Below, one piece after another: positions 1-9,833 of a stretch of DNA of 64,000 bases. The notes under the pieces were generated by a model. That model saw only the letters and a list, made by a program, of their open reading frames with translations. It ran no database searches and was not told where the DNA came from. Position 1 is the first letter of the stretch. The number at the start of each line of letters is the position of its first letter. This stretch comes from Rhodospirillaceae bacterium UBA6219 (lineage in GTDB: Bacteria > Pseudomonadota > Alphaproteobacteria > Rhodospirillales > Magnetospirillaceae), in NCBI GenBank assembly GCA_002435715.1, contig DISD01000096.1, forward strand, positions 3,032 through 67,031. Reading direction: 5' to 3'. Made by a program: the position numbers and the translations under genes.

Positions 1-1340
1 AGGCGTTCAAGCTGCCGACGCCGCCTCAGATGCACAATCACGGCAATTACATCATCTCCTTGGGCAATGTCTGCCGCTGGCTGGCCGGTCAGGCCGAGGA
101 ACTGGGGGTCGAGATTTATCCCGGCTTCGCCGCCGCCGAGGTGTTGTATCACGACGACGGTTCGGTCAAGGGGGTGGCCACCGGCGACATGGGCATCGGC
201 AAGGATGGCGAGCCCACCGCCAATTACACGCCGGGCATGGAACTGCATGCGCGCCAGACCATCTTCGCCGAAGGCTGCCGCGGGTCGCTGACCAAGGAAT
301 TGTCGGCCAAATACGATTTGCGCAAGGATTGCGACCCGCAGACCTATGGCATCGGCATCAAGGAATTGTGGGAAATCGACCCTGCCAAGCACAGCCAGGG
401 CAAGATCGTCCACACCACCGGCTGGCCGCTGGACAGCCAGACCTATGGCGGGTCCTTCCTGTATCATCTGGAAGACAACCAGGTGGTGGTCGGCTTCGTC
501 ATCGGCCTGGATTACCAGAACCCGCATCTGTCGCCGTTCGACGAATTCCAGCGCTTCAAGACCCATCCGTCCATCCGCCCGACCTTCGAAGGCGGCCGCC
601 GCATCGCCTATGGGGCGCGGGCCATCTCGGAAGGCGGCTTCCAGTCCATCCCCCATCTGACCTTCCCCGGCGGATTGCTGGTGGGCGACACCGCCGGCTT
701 CCTCAACGTGCCCAAGATCAAGGGCAGCCACACCGCCATGAAATCGGGCATGGTCGCCGCCGAGGCGGTCGCTGCCCTGTTGGCCGACGGTTCGGGCAAT
801 GAAGCGCACGCTTACCCGCGTGAACTGAAGAAGTCCTGGCTGTGGAGCGAGCTTTACAAGGTGCGCAACATCCGCCCCAGCTTCCACAAGGGGTTCTGGG
901 CCGGCATCGCCTATTCGGCTTTGGACACCTATCTGTTCCAGGGTAAGGCGCCGTGGACTTTCAAGATCCATGCCGACCACGACCAATTGGGCAAGGCCAA
1001 GGATTTCCCCAAGATCGACTATCCCAAGCCAGATGGATTGGTCAGCTTCGACAAGCTGTCCTCGGTGTTCATTTCCAACACCAACCACGAGGAAAACCAG
1101 CCGGCCCATCTGAAGCTGGCCGACGAAGCCGTCGCCATCGACGTCAATCTGACCCTCTACGACGCCCCGGAACAGCGTTATTGCCCGGCCGGCGTCTATG
1201 AAATCGTCGACGGCCCGGCGCTGCGCATCAACGCCCAGAACTGCGTCCACTGCAAGACCTGCGACATCAAGGACCCCACCCAGAACATCACCTGGACGGT
1301 GCCGGAAGGCGGCGGCGGACCGAATTATCCGAATATGTAA
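1..1340 (+). CDS. Electron transfer flavoprotein-ubiquinone oxidoreductase (5'-truncated by window edge)
   Basis: Membrane-associated FAD and 4Fe-4S enzyme that passes electrons from reduced ETF (fatty-acid and amino-acid oxidation) to ubiquinone. The reading frame is open from base 3, and the ATG at 30 is internal: the residues before it (AFKLPTPPQ) run into MHNHGNY, a family-typical stretch, so the true start lies upstream of the window. The C-terminal third carries the ferredoxin-like cluster: CPAGVYE followed by CVHCKTCDIKDP, giving four cysteines, then the family ending around ITWTVPEGGGGPNYPNM. About 445 residues are visible of a usual length near 540-560. A bidirectional terminator follows. 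The last 30 bases of the gene occur again at 1396-1425. Confidence 0.95.
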   Translation, partial: AFKLPTPPQMHNHGNYIISLGNVCRWLAGQAEELGVEIYPGFAAAEVLYHDDGSVKGVATGDMGIGKDGEPTANYTPGMELHARQTIFAEGCRGSLTKELSAKYDLRKDCDPQTYGIGIKELWEIDPAKHSQGKIVHTTGWPLDSQTYGGSFLYHLEDNQVVVGFVIGLDYQNPHLSPFDEFQRFKTHPSIRPTFEGGRRIAYGARAISEGGFQSIPHLTFPGGLLVGDTAGFLNVPKIKGSHTAMKSGMVAAEAVAALLADGSGNEAHAYPRELKKSWLWSELYKVRNIRPSFHKGFWAGIAYSALDTYLFQGKAPWTFKIHADHDQLGKAKDFPKIDYPKPDGLVSFDKLSSVFISNTNHEENQPAHLKLADEAVAIDVNLTLYDAPEQRYCPAGVYEIVDGPALRINAQNCVHCKTCDIKDPTQNITWTVPEGGGGPNYPNM

Positions 1341-1425
1341 AGTCGGATCACGCCGCCTTCCTTTCCTTACAGAAGGGCCGGGCTTCGCCCGGACAGGCGG
1401 CGGACCCAATTACCCGAATATGTAA
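1311..1425 (+). repeat. Duplicated 3' end of the ETF-QO gene (two 30-bp copies)
   Basis: Copy 1 (1311-1340) encodes the last residues and stop of the ETF-QO gene. Copy 2 (1396-1425) lies in the intergenic space and matches it at 28 of 30 bases, including the TAA stop. The 55 bases between them hold a small GC hairpin near 1377-1392. Confidence 0.85.
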
Positions 1426-1429
1426 GGAA

Positions 1430-1472
1430 AAACAAACGGGCGCGGAGCATCGGAACCGCGCCCGTTTTGTTT
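1430..1472. terminator. Bidirectional intrinsic terminator between convergent genes
   Basis: A perfect 10-bp stem (1436-1445 with 1456-1465) with a 10-base loop, flanked by an A-rich run on the left and TTTTGTTT on the right. It can serve both the ETF-QO gene and the convergent TPR gene ending at 1471. Confidence 0.85.
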
Positions 1473-4400
1473 AAATCCCGCCGCTGCGGCCGCGTTTGCC
1501 GGCGGCCATGGCGCTCATGGCGTCGGCGACGCGGGAAAGTGCCCGGCTCCATGATCCGTCGGCGGATTGGCGGAACACCCGCATGGTCGGGTACCAGACG
1601 CTGTCGTCACGTTCGTCCACCCAGCGCCAGTCATTGCCCTGTGGCAGCAACACCCAGACCGGCTTGCCCATGGCGCCGGCCAGATGGGCTTCCACCGTGT
1701 CGGTGGTGACGATCAGGTCCAACCCGGCGACCAAGGCGGCCAAATCCACCAGGTTGCGGCATTGCGCCCCCATATCTTCGACGAACAGGCGGTTGCCGGT
1801 GCGGACCAGATCCTTGGCGCGCTCGCCCCGTTGCAGGCTGACCAGATCGATATTGGGCAATGCTGCCAGCCGCATCAGGGTGGAAACCGGAATACCGCGG
1901 TCGCTGGGGCGCAGGCCCTGCCAGGACAGGCCGACATGCAGGCGGTTGTCACCGGGGAAACGGAAGGGAAGGGTGTCGTCGGGCAGCTTCAGATAGGGCA
2001 CGCCGCGCGGTGGCGTGGTGCGCGATGTGGTGCCCAACAGGCGCGGCACGTCCAGCAATCGCACACTGCATTCCACCGCCGGCAAGGGCTTGCCGCGGGC
2101 GATGACCTGTTCGACCCCGGCCAGTCCGGCCATCAGCGGGGCGACTTCCGGCACGCATTCCACGTGCACCAAGCCGCCTTGCAGGGCGACCATGGGGATA
2201 TAGCGCGACAACTGGATGGTGTCGATGGCATCGCCTTCGTCGCGCACCAGGATGGTCTTGCCGACCAGACGCGAACCGTCCCATTCCGGGGCGTTGACCG
2301 GTTTCAGCGGGACCGGACGGCGATGGGCCATCTCCGCCATGCCACGGGCCAGATTCCCCGATTTCAGCAAGGTCACCGCCAAGTCGCCGCCGGGCACGGT
2401 GCCGGGGCGCAGATGTTCGGCCCGTTCCATCAAGCCCAAGGCCTGACGGGGGCGTCCCAATTGACGTTCCAACAGGGCGAAGGCGTACGAGGTTTCGGCA
2501 TGGTCGGGCAGTTCGGCCAGGCAATGCAGGAAGGTGGCCTCGGCTTCATCCAGATGGTCGCTTTCCCGCAACACATTGGCCAGGTTCGAACGTACCTGGG
2601 GGGGCGCGCCGGTGGCCAGGGCACGGCGCCAGCAGGCGGCGGCGGCGTGGCGGCGGCCGATGCGGCGCAGCAAGCCGCCCAAATTGGCGTTGGCCACCGT
2701 GTTGCCGGGGTCCAGGGCCAATGCGCGGGCGAAGACATTGCCGGCTTCGGTCAGTTTGCTTTGCGCCAACAGGGTTTGCCCCTGGGCGGCAAGGGTGGCC
2801 GATTCGGCCGAAGCCCGGGCCATGCTGGCCGGAGACGTCGGATCACCCGAATCGCCATAAAGCGGGACGGCGGGCACGTCTTGGGCCAGGGCCAGGACGG
2901 TGCCGGGCGCGCCGTCGAAGGGAAAGGCCGGGCCGGCGGCCGTGTCGGTGGGGAAGCGATACAGGCTGTACCCCAAGTCCCGCAAGCTGTCGGCGGCATT
3001 GGCGCCGTCGGCATGGTCGAACACCACCACCGCCGGGCGGATGTCGCCAAGACCGGCCAAGATGTCGTTTTCCTGCCCCTTGGTTCCCAAACGCAGCACG
3101 ATCCGGCGTCCGGCGAATTGGGGATAGCGGGCCATGATGGCAAAAAGCGGTTCCGATCGCTGGCGCCCGCCCACCCATTCTGGCAGGGCGAAGACAGCGC
3201 GGCCCGACCGCTTGCGGGCCGCCACCGCCACCGGTGCGCTGCCGGCACCGATGACGGTGCGTTCGACGGTGACGATGTCGGACAAGCCGGAAATGGCCAG
3301 GGTGTCTTCCAACAATGCCGCTTCCGAGGCGCGGGCTTCGATGGCCAGAACCTGAACGTCATCGACATCCTGGCTGGCGGCATCCATGACGCGCGGCGCC
3401 GCCGATCCGCAGCCCACATCCACGTAAAGGTCGCCGGCTTGCAGATGGGTGGAAATGAACGCCTGTTGGGCCGAACGGCTGCCGTGATGGGATTGGGCGA
3501 CGCTTTGGCGGCGCTGGCGTTCCGACGCCAATTTGTCGTCCAGGGCACCCATGACGCGGGTCACCACTTCCGTCCAGTCGCCATGGGCGGCCTGACGGAA
3601 CAGCCGGGCGCTGGGATACCACGGCGTGTCGTTGCGGTCGCGCAGCCAGCGCCAGTCGGCGGCCACCGGCAGCAGCACCCAAACCGGCTTGCCCATGGCC
3701 CCGGCCAGATGGGCGACGATGCCGTCGACGGTGATGACCAGGTCCATCTCGGCGATGCGTCCGGCCAGATCGGCGTAATCGGATATGGTGGGCGACAGAT
3801 CGCTGACCAGTGACGGATGGGCCAGATTGACGGCATCGGCGGCGCGCTTGCCCAATTGCAGGCTGAAGAAGGCGGCGTCGGGACGGCTGGTCAGCGGCAT
3901 CAATTGGGGGAAGTCGACGTTCCAGCTGGCACGCGGCCCGGCCCAGGCCAAGCCGACTTTCAAAAGCGCGGTATGGGGCGCGCTGACCGTCACACGATGG
4001 CCGGCGGGCGCTTCCAGATAAGGGGCGGCGGGAATGCCCGACAACGAGGTGCCGAACAGGCGCGGCAAATCGCTGATCGAGGCGTTGTAGTCGATGGTGG
4101 TGCCGGCCGGCAGCCTGTCGCCAGAGACCAGGGTCAGCGGCGCCCCTTCCAATCCCTTGGCCAGGGGGGCCAACGCCTTGGGCAGGCCCAAGATCACCTT
4201 GCCGGCACGATGGGCGACCTGGGGCACATAGCGCAACAGGTGGATGATTTCGCTTTGACCCTGTTCGGCCCACAACAAGATGGTCTGGCCGGTCAGCTCG
4301 GCATCGCCGTCCCAACTTTGGCCCGGGGCGTTGGGGCGCTTGCGGCCCGATGCCTGCCAGCGCCATTCCAGATCTTCCCACGCCCCTTGCAGATGGCCTT

Positions 4401-5088
4401 CCATCAGGTTCAGGCGGGCGCGGGCCAGATGGGCCAAGGCATGGTTGGGACGTTGCGCCAAGGCCCGTTCCAGCAGGTCCTGGGCTTCGTCCATGCGGCC
4501 CATGCCGATCAGCGTCTGGCCCAGGCCGGCCAAGGCATCGGCATTGTCGGGCTCGATGGTCAGGATGTCGTGGTAAAAGTCGCTGGCGGCGGCCAGATCA
4601 AGACGGTGGGCCAGCAAGTCGGCCAATTGCTGGCGAGCCGGGACCATGTCGGGGGCTTGGTTGATGGCGCGCCGCAAGGCCGATTCGGCGGCCATTTCAT
4701 GGCCGTCGCCCAACAACAGCAAGGCCAGGCCGTGCCACGCCCGGGCCGGCGGATCAGGAATGCGTAAAAGCGCGGTGAAGATGGCCCGGGCCTCGTCCGA
4801 ACGGCCCAGACCCTGCAGGGTCAAAGCCAGTTCCAGGCGGGATTCCACATGCTGGGAATCCAAAGCGATGGCCTTCAGCAGCACCGGCAGGGCTTCACGT
4901 TCGCGGCCCAGGGCGCGCAGCATGGTGCCCATGCCGGTCAGGGCTTCCAGATCGTCGGCGGCAAGTTGGGCGGCAGCCTGATAAGACGCCAGCGCATTGG
5001 AGAAGTCGGCGGCGTCGCGGGCGGCGCGGGCGGCGTACAATTCGGCTTCCAAGGCTTCGTTGCCTGTTGCCTCGCCCACATTGGCCAT
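1471..5088 (-). CDS. Large TPR protein with two glycosyltransferase-like domains and a central methyltransferase-like domain
   Basis: A 1205-residue protein built as a near-duplication. TPR repeats (about residues 10-240) are followed by a GT9-like domain (about 260-520). Next comes a FkbM-like segment beginning YVDVGCG near 560, then a second TPR block (about 780-900) and a second GT9-like domain (about 935-1190). Each glycosyltransferase-like half has a W-x-G-x-x-L-x-G-x-T-I-L entry and the shared string AHLAGAMGKPVWVLLP (near 466 and 1136), followed by DWRW and a WYPS/WYPT segment. Known relatives are TPR proteins tied to surface-glycan or flagellin modification; the substrate here is unknown. 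ATG at 5088 was chosen because GGGGGGAA precedes it; the longer frame would need a TTG at 5136. No signal peptide or membrane segment is evident. Confidence 0.75.
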   Translation of the reverse strand: MANVGEATGNEALEAELYAARAARDAADFSNALASYQAAAQLAADDLEALTGMGTMLRALGREREALPVLLKAIALDSQHVESRLELALTLQGLGRSDEARAIFTALLRIPDPPARAWHGLALLLLGDGHEMAAESALRRAINQAPDMVPARQQLADLLAHRLDLAAASDFYHDILTIEPDNADALAGLGQTLIGMGRMDEAQDLLERALAQRPNHALAHLARARLNLMEGHLQGAWEDLEWRWQASGRKRPNAPGQSWDGDAELTGQTILLWAEQGQSEIIHLLRYVPQVAHRAGKVILGLPKALAPLAKGLEGAPLTLVSGDRLPAGTTIDYNASISDLPRLFGTSLSGIPAAPYLEAPAGHRVTVSAPHTALLKVGLAWAGPRASWNVDFPQLMPLTSRPDAAFFSLQLGKRAADAVNLAHPSLVSDLSPTISDYADLAGRIAEMDLVITVDGIVAHLAGAMGKPVWVLLPVAADWRWLRDRNDTPWYPSARLFRQAAHGDWTEVVTRVMGALDDKLASERQRRQSVAQSHHGSRSAQQAFISTHLQAGDLYVDVGCGSAAPRVMDAASQDVDDVQVLAIEARASEAALLEDTLAISGLSDIVTVERTVIGAGSAPVAVAARKRSGRAVFALPEWVGGRQRSEPLFAIMARYPQFAGRRIVLRLGTKGQENDILAGLGDIRPAVVVFDHADGANAADSLRDLGYSLYRFPTDTAAGPAFPFDGAPGTVLALAQDVPAVPLYGDSGDPTSPASMARASAESATLAAQGQTLLAQSKLTEAGNVFARALALDPGNTVANANLGGLLRRIGRRHAAAACWRRALATGAPPQVRSNLANVLRESDHLDEAEATFLHCLAELPDHAETSYAFALLERQLGRPRQALGLMERAEHLRPGTVPGGDLAVTLLKSGNLARGMAEMAHRRPVPLKPVNAPEWDGSRLVGKTILVRDEGDAIDTIQLSRYIPMVALQGGLVHVECVPEVAPLMAGLAGVEQVIARGKPLPAVECSVRLLDVPRLLGTTSRTTPPRGVPYLKLPDDTLPFRFPGDNRLHVGLSWQGLRPSDRGIPVSTLMRLAALPNIDLVSLQRGERAKDLVRTGNRLFVEDMGAQCRNLVDLAALVAGLDLIVTTDTVEAHLAGAMGKPVWVLLPQGNDWRWVDERDDSVWYPTMRVFRQSADGSWSRALSRVADAMSAMAAGKRGRSGGI

Positions 5089-5201
5089 GACGGTTTTCCC
5101 CCCGAAACGTTCCGTTTGCACCCCCCTGGCAGTCAAGCGCGGCTTTGTCAGGGGGTCAAGCCTAAACGAAAGGAGGATAAGCTCTCATCTTGTATTCTTC
5201 C

Positions 5202-8200
5202 TTAACGTTCTTCCCGCTGTGCGTCGGGGATGAAAACGCTGTTCCAGTGTTGACGAACCTGCTGCACCGCACGGGCCTTGACCGGTCCGAAGCCGCGGAT
5301 CGCCTGGGCGGTGTTAGCCAGTTCCACCGCTTGGGTGTGGGTGTCGGGGCCCAGTTCGGCCAACACTTTGTCCAGCAACCAAAGATATTCGCCCACCAAG
5401 GCCCGTTCCATGCGGCGTTCTGCCGTGTAGCCGAAGGGATCGGCCCAAGTTCCGCGTAAGCGGCGCAGACGGGTCAGCCCTTTCATCACCCACAGCATCC
5501 ACGGGCCGAAACGTCGTTTCGACGCGCCGAACCACGGTGGCGCCAGATGGGGTTCCACCTTGTCCCATCGGCCGAATTGTTCGGACAGCGATTGGGTAAA
5601 ACTGCCGTCGCTGTAAAGCCGCGCCACTTCGTATTCGTCCTTATAGGCCATCAGCTTGAACAAACCCTTGGCGGCGGCGGCGGTCAAGTCCGTCCCCAGG
5701 TTCTGGCCCTCCTCGGCCCGGCGGATGCGGGTCACCACGGCCAGGAAGTCCTGGGCCGGATGTTCGCCCCCCCACAGGCGCAATTCGTCGGCGCGCCGGG
5801 CGATGATGTCGTCCAGGCCCTGGGCCGGTTCCACCATGGGCGCCACAAGGGAGTCGATGGCGGCGTGGTCGTGGGCGGCACGACGACCCCATAAAAAGGC
5901 CCGCTTGTTGAAGTCGGGGGCGGCGCCGTTCAGCTCGATGGCGATGGTGATGGCTTCCAGACTGAGGGGCAGCAACCCCTTTTGCCAGGCAAAGCCGACC
6001 ACGAACAAATTGGCCGCCAGACCGTCGCCCAAAAGCGCGGTGGCCAGACGGGTGGCGTCGATGAAATGGGCCTGGGCCATGGCGGCGATGGAATCGTGCA
6101 TGGAGCGGGCGGGAAAATCCATGTCGGGGGCATGGGTGAAACTGGCCGGCATGGTCTGGTGGTCGTTGACCACAGCCATGGAGAAGCCGGCCTTCAGCTT
6201 GCTTACGGAGTCGAATCCGGCGGCGGTCACCATGTCGCAGGCCAACAACAGCTGGGCGCCGCCATCGACGATGCGGGCGGCATAAAGCCGGGCGGGATCG
6301 TCGCAGATGCGCAGATGGCTGACCACCGCACCGTTCTTTTGCGCCAAACCGGTCTGGTCCAGGCTGGTGACGCCTTTGCCGTCCACATGGGCGGCCATGC
6401 CCAGCAATTGGGCCACCGTCACCACCCCGGTGCCGCCGATGCCGGTGATCAGGATGGAATAGGGGGTGACGGAAGACGGCAGGGGGGGCTCGGGCAGCGG
6501 GGCGAAACCGTCATCGGTTCGGGCCTCGGCCTTTTTGGCGGTGGCGCCGGTCACGGTGACGAAGGCCGGGCAAAACCCCTTGGCGCAGCTGTAATCCTTG
6601 TTGCAGGCCGATTGGTCGATGGCCCGTTTGCGGCCCCATTCGGTTTCCACCGGCACCAAGGCGACGCAATTGGATTTGTCGCCGCAATCGCCGCAGCCTT
6701 CACAGACCTTGGTGTTGATGAACAGACGTTCGGGCGGGTCTTCCATCAGGCCGCGCTTGCGCCGCCGACGCTTTTCGGCGGCGCAGGTCTGGTCATGGAT
6801 CAGCACCGACACTCCGGGCCAGTCGCGCAATTCTTCCTGCAACGCGATGATGGCGTCGCGATGATGCAATGTGGTGCCGGCGGGCAATCTGTCGGCATAG
6901 GCGATGGTGCGGTCGGACACCACGGCGATGCGTTGCACGCCTTCGGCCCGCAATTGGGCGGCGATGGCGGGCACGTCCAACGGGCCGTCGATGGGTTGGC
7001 CGCCGGTCATGGCCACCGCGTCGTTGAACAGGATTTTATAGGTGATGTCGACCTTGGCGGCGAGGCAGGCACGGATGGCCAAAAGGCCGGAATGGTAATA
7101 GGTGCCGTCGCCCAGATTCTGGAAGACGTGACGGCGGCGGGTGAAGGGGGCAAGGCCGATCCAATTGGCGCCTTCGCCGCCCATCTGGGTATAGGTCTCG
7201 GTGCGCCGCTCCGGCATCCAGGTGGCCATGATGTGGCAGCCGATGCCGCCCATGGCGTGGCTGCCCTCGGGCAGGACGGTGGACGAATTATGCGGACATC
7301 CGGCGCAGAAATAGGGGATGCGGGTCACGCCTTGCGGTACTTGCGCCAGATCGGCCTGTTTGGCATCCAGCCATTCCAGCCGTTCCTTGATGCGCCAGCT
7401 GGTATAAAAGCGCCCGATGCGCGCCGCGATCACCCGCGCCACCAGGGCCGGGTTCAACTCGCCATGGCTGGGCAACAAGGGGACGCCGTCCTGGTCGGTC
7501 TTGCCGACGACCCGCGGGCGCACGTCGTCGCGCCAGTTGTAAAGCTGGGTTCGCAACTGGTCTTCCACCACCGGGCGTTTTTCCTCGACTACCAGAACTT
7601 CGTCCAGGCCCTGGCAGAAAGCGCGGATGCCGTCGGGTTCCAGCGGCCAGGTCATCCCCACCTTGTAGATGGCCAGTCCCATGGCTGCGGCGTAAGCGGA
7701 ATCGATGCCCAGATCGTCCAGCGCCTGCATGACGTCCAGATGGGCCTTGCCGGTGGTGACGATGCCGAAACGCGGTTTGGCACCGCCCACCACCAGCCGG
7801 TCCAGGCGGTTGGCGCGGGCGAAAGCCAAGGCGGCGGGGAGTTTGTGGCGCAGCAGGCGTTCTTCCTGGGCCAGGAACTTGTCGGGCCAGCGGATGGAGA
7901 CGCCATCGGGCGGCAGCTCGAAATCCTGGGGAAGCAAGGGCAGCACCCGCCAGGGCGAAACGTCGATGCTGGCCGAGCTTTCGATGGTTTCGGTGATGGT
8001 CTTAAGGCCAACCCAAAGACCTGAATAGCGCGACAGCGCCCAGCCCATCAGGCCGTAATCCAACACGTCCTGCAAACCCGCCGGGTTCAGCACCGGCATG
8101 TTCATGGCCATGAACAATTGTTCGGATTGATGGGCCATGGTGGAAGACCGCGCCCCGTGGTCGTCGCCGGCCAGTACCAGCACTCCGCCATGGCGGGCGG

Positions 8201-8603
8201 TGCCGGCGGAATTGGCGTGCTTGAAGGCATCGGCGGCGCGGTCCAGGCCAGGGCCTTTGCCGTACCAATAGGCGAAGATTCCGTCCACCTTGGCTTCGCC
8301 CGATAATCCCGCCTGCTGGGTTCCCCAAATGGCGGTGGCGGCCAGATCCTCGTTCAAACCGGGCTGAAAGCGGATGTCATGGGCTTCCAGGTGTTTCTTG
8401 GCGTGCCACAATTCCTTGTCGAGGCCCGAAAGCGGCGAGCCGCGATAGCCCGAGATGAAGCCGGCGGTGTTTAGGCCATTGGCGCGGTCGCGGTCGCGCT
8501 GGATCATCGGCAGCCGGACCAGGGCTTGCACCCCGGACAGGAATACCTGTCCGCTTGGCGCGGTGTATTTGTCTTCCAGGGTGATCTTGGACGTGATCGA
8601 CAT
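5202..8603 (-). CDS. Indolepyruvate:ferredoxin oxidoreductase, fused alpha-beta type
   Basis: An 1133-residue enzyme for oxidative decarboxylation of aryl-pyruvates (from aromatic amino acids) to aryl-acetyl-CoA, reducing ferredoxin. The N-terminal pyruvate-oxidoreductase-like and thiamine-diphosphate regions include FCAGCPHNSST and GGIGCHIMATWM. A ferredoxin insert follows with CEGCGDCGDKSNC and CNKDYSCAKGFCP. The C-terminal gamma-type domain begins around ITGIGGTGVVTV. Length fits the fused IOR family of Proteobacteria. ATG at 8603 was chosen because GGAGGTG sits 4 bases upstream; the longer frame needs a TTG. It is divergent from the epimerase gene. Its product could feed the CoA-thioester pool that PaaK (49353-50681) also fills. 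Confidence 0.93.
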   Translation of the reverse strand: MSITSKITLEDKYTAPSGQVFLSGVQALVRLPMIQRDRDRANGLNTAGFISGYRGSPLSGLDKELWHAKKHLEAHDIRFQPGLNEDLAATAIWGTQQAGLSGEAKVDGIFAYWYGKGPGLDRAADAFKHANSAGTARHGGVLVLAGDDHGARSSTMAHQSEQLFMAMNMPVLNPAGLQDVLDYGLMGWALSRYSGLWVGLKTITETIESSASIDVSPWRVLPLLPQDFELPPDGVSIRWPDKFLAQEERLLRHKLPAALAFARANRLDRLVVGGAKPRFGIVTTGKAHLDVMQALDDLGIDSAYAAAMGLAIYKVGMTWPLEPDGIRAFCQGLDEVLVVEEKRPVVEDQLRTQLYNWRDDVRPRVVGKTDQDGVPLLPSHGELNPALVARVIAARIGRFYTSWRIKERLEWLDAKQADLAQVPQGVTRIPYFCAGCPHNSSTVLPEGSHAMGGIGCHIMATWMPERRTETYTQMGGEGANWIGLAPFTRRRHVFQNLGDGTYYHSGLLAIRACLAAKVDITYKILFNDAVAMTGGQPIDGPLDVPAIAAQLRAEGVQRIAVVSDRTIAYADRLPAGTTLHHRDAIIALQEELRDWPGVSVLIHDQTCAAEKRRRRKRGLMEDPPERLFINTKVCEGCGDCGDKSNCVALVPVETEWGRKRAIDQSACNKDYSCAKGFCPAFVTVTGATAKKAEARTDDGFAPLPEPPLPSSVTPYSILITGIGGTGVVTVAQLLGMAAHVDGKGVTSLDQTGLAQKNGAVVSHLRICDDPARLYAARIVDGGAQLLLACDMVTAAGFDSVSKLKAGFSMAVVNDHQTMPASFTHAPDMDFPARSMHDSIAAMAQAHFIDATRLATALLGDGLAANLFVVGFAWQKGLLPLSLEAITIAIELNGAAPDFNKRAFLWGRRAAHDHAAIDSLVAPMVEPAQGLDDIIARRADELRLWGGEHPAQDFLAVVTRIRRAEEGQNLGTDLTAAAAKGLFKLMAYKDEYEVARLYSDGSFTQSLSEQFGRWDKVEPHLAPPWFGASKRRFGPWMLWVMKGLTRLRRLRGTWADPFGYTAERRMERALVGEYLWLLDKVLAELGPDTHTQAVELANTAQAIRGFGPVKARAVQQVRQHWNSVFIPDAQREER

Positions 8604-8794
8604 GGCGCACCTCCGTGGTTGGCAGGTGGGAAGTGTCGGGGCATGGGCAAAGGGGGGCGATGAAAATCGCAACAAAATCAATCGGCCTGCCGTCTTCTTG
8701 TAACAATGTTGCGGCAAGGTGGACGAAAAGGGGGGGTGATTTCCGCGTCCAGTCAGGCTATAGGAAGTCTGCCTGCAAAATTGGGATTGATCAG

Positions 8795-9775
8795 ATGAGC
8801 GTGCTATTGACCGGCGCCGCCGGATTCATCGGTTTCCACACGGCGCAGCGGCTGCTGGCCCGCGGGGACAAGGTGGTCGGCGTCGACAGCCTGAACGCCT
8901 ATTACGATCCGGCGTTGAAGGCCAAGCGTTTGGCCAAGCTGGGCGAAAACCCCAATTTCACCTTCCTGCAGGCCGACATCGCCGACCGTAATGCCATGGC
9001 GGTGGTGGCCCAGGCCCACCCCGAGGTGACGTCCTATATCAATCTGGCCGCCCAGGCCGGGGTGCGTCATTCCTTGAAGGCGCCGCACGACTATACCCAC
9101 TCGAATGTCGAGGGGCACCTGGTCATGCTGGAACTGGCCCGTGCCAACCCCAATTGTCGGCATTTCGTCTATGCCAGCTCGTCCTCGGTCTATGGCGCCA
9201 ACACCAAGCTGCCGTTCTCGGTGGAAGACCGGGTGGACCATCCCATCTCGCTTTACGCTGCCACCAAGCGCGCCGGCGAGCTGATCAGCCATTCCTATTC
9301 CCACCTGTACCGCATCCCCACCACCGGCCTGCGCTTCTTCACCGTCTATGGTCCGTGGGGGCGTCCGGACATGGCGGCCTATCTGTTCGCCCAAGCCATT
9401 TTGGCCGGCAAGCCGATCACCGTGTTCAACAATGGCGACATGCGCCGCGACTTCACCTTCATCGACGACATCGTCTCGGGGGTGGTCGGCGTGCTGGACA
9501 ACCCGCCGTCCGACGACGGTTCGGCACCGCCTTACCGGCTTTACAACATCGGCAACAACAACTCGGAAAAGCTGATGGACTTCATCGGCCTGATCGAGGA
9601 TTGCCTGGGCCGCAAGGCCGAATATGATTTCCGCCCCATGCAGCCGGGCGACGTCAAGGAAACCTATGCCGACATCACCGCCATTCAGCGCGATGTCGGC
9701 TTCGCGCCGACCACGCCGATCTCCGTGGGCGTGCCCAAATTCATCGAGTGGTTCAAGACCTATCACGGTGTCTAA
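8795..9775 (+). CDS. NAD-dependent epimerase/dehydratase, UDP-glucuronate 4-epimerase-like
   Basis: A 326-residue extended short-chain dehydrogenase of the nucleotide-sugar epimerase group. The N-terminal NAD-binding motif is LTGAAGFIG, the serine motif is ASSSSVYG, and the catalytic Tyr-x3-Lys lies in YAATKRAGE. RFFTVYGPWGRPDMA and the C-terminal PGDVKETYAD are typical of UDP-glucuronate epimerases (CapI/LspL-like). The role would be precursor supply for capsule or lipopolysaccharide. ATG at 8795 starts right at the Rossmann strand; the frame upstream has no recognisable domain. A strong terminator follows. Confidence 0.88.
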   Translation: MSVLLTGAAGFIGFHTAQRLLARGDKVVGVDSLNAYYDPALKAKRLAKLGENPNFTFLQADIADRNAMAVVAQAHPEVTSYINLAAQAGVRHSLKAPHDYTHSNVEGHLVMLELARANPNCRHFVYASSSSVYGANTKLPFSVEDRVDHPISLYAATKRAGELISHSYSHLYRIPTTGLRFFTVYGPWGRPDMAAYLFAQAILAGKPITVFNNGDMRRDFTFIDDIVSGVVGVLDNPPSDDGSAPPYRLYNIGNNNSEKLMDFIGLIEDCLGRKAEYDFRPMQPGDVKETYADITAIQRDVGFAPTTPISVGVPKFIEWFKTYHGV

Positions 9776-9801
9776 GCCGGGATTCCGGTCAACTGAAATT
9801 G

Positions 9802-9833
9802 ACGCCGCTTCCGCAAGGGGGCGGCGTTTTTCT
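9802..9833 (+). terminator. Intrinsic terminator after the epimerase gene
   Basis: A 10-bp stem (9803-9812 with 9817-9826, two G-U pairs) capped by a GCAA tetraloop and followed by TTTTTCTT. Confidence 0.85.

Noticed and set aside
30..1340. ATG at 30 as the start of the ETF-QO gene
   Set aside because: The frame is open upstream and the residues before it match the family, so the gene is truncated by the window edge.
1567..3813. Long plus-strand open frame opposite the TPR gene
   Set aside because: Composition is Gln/Gly/His-rich, no domain or ribosome site is present, and it is the antisense shadow of a clear gene in GC-rich DNA.
5982..8024. 680-codon plus-strand frame opposite the indolepyruvate oxidoreductase gene
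   Set aside because: Antisense shadow: low-complexity Gly/Gln/His sequence with no recognisable motifs.
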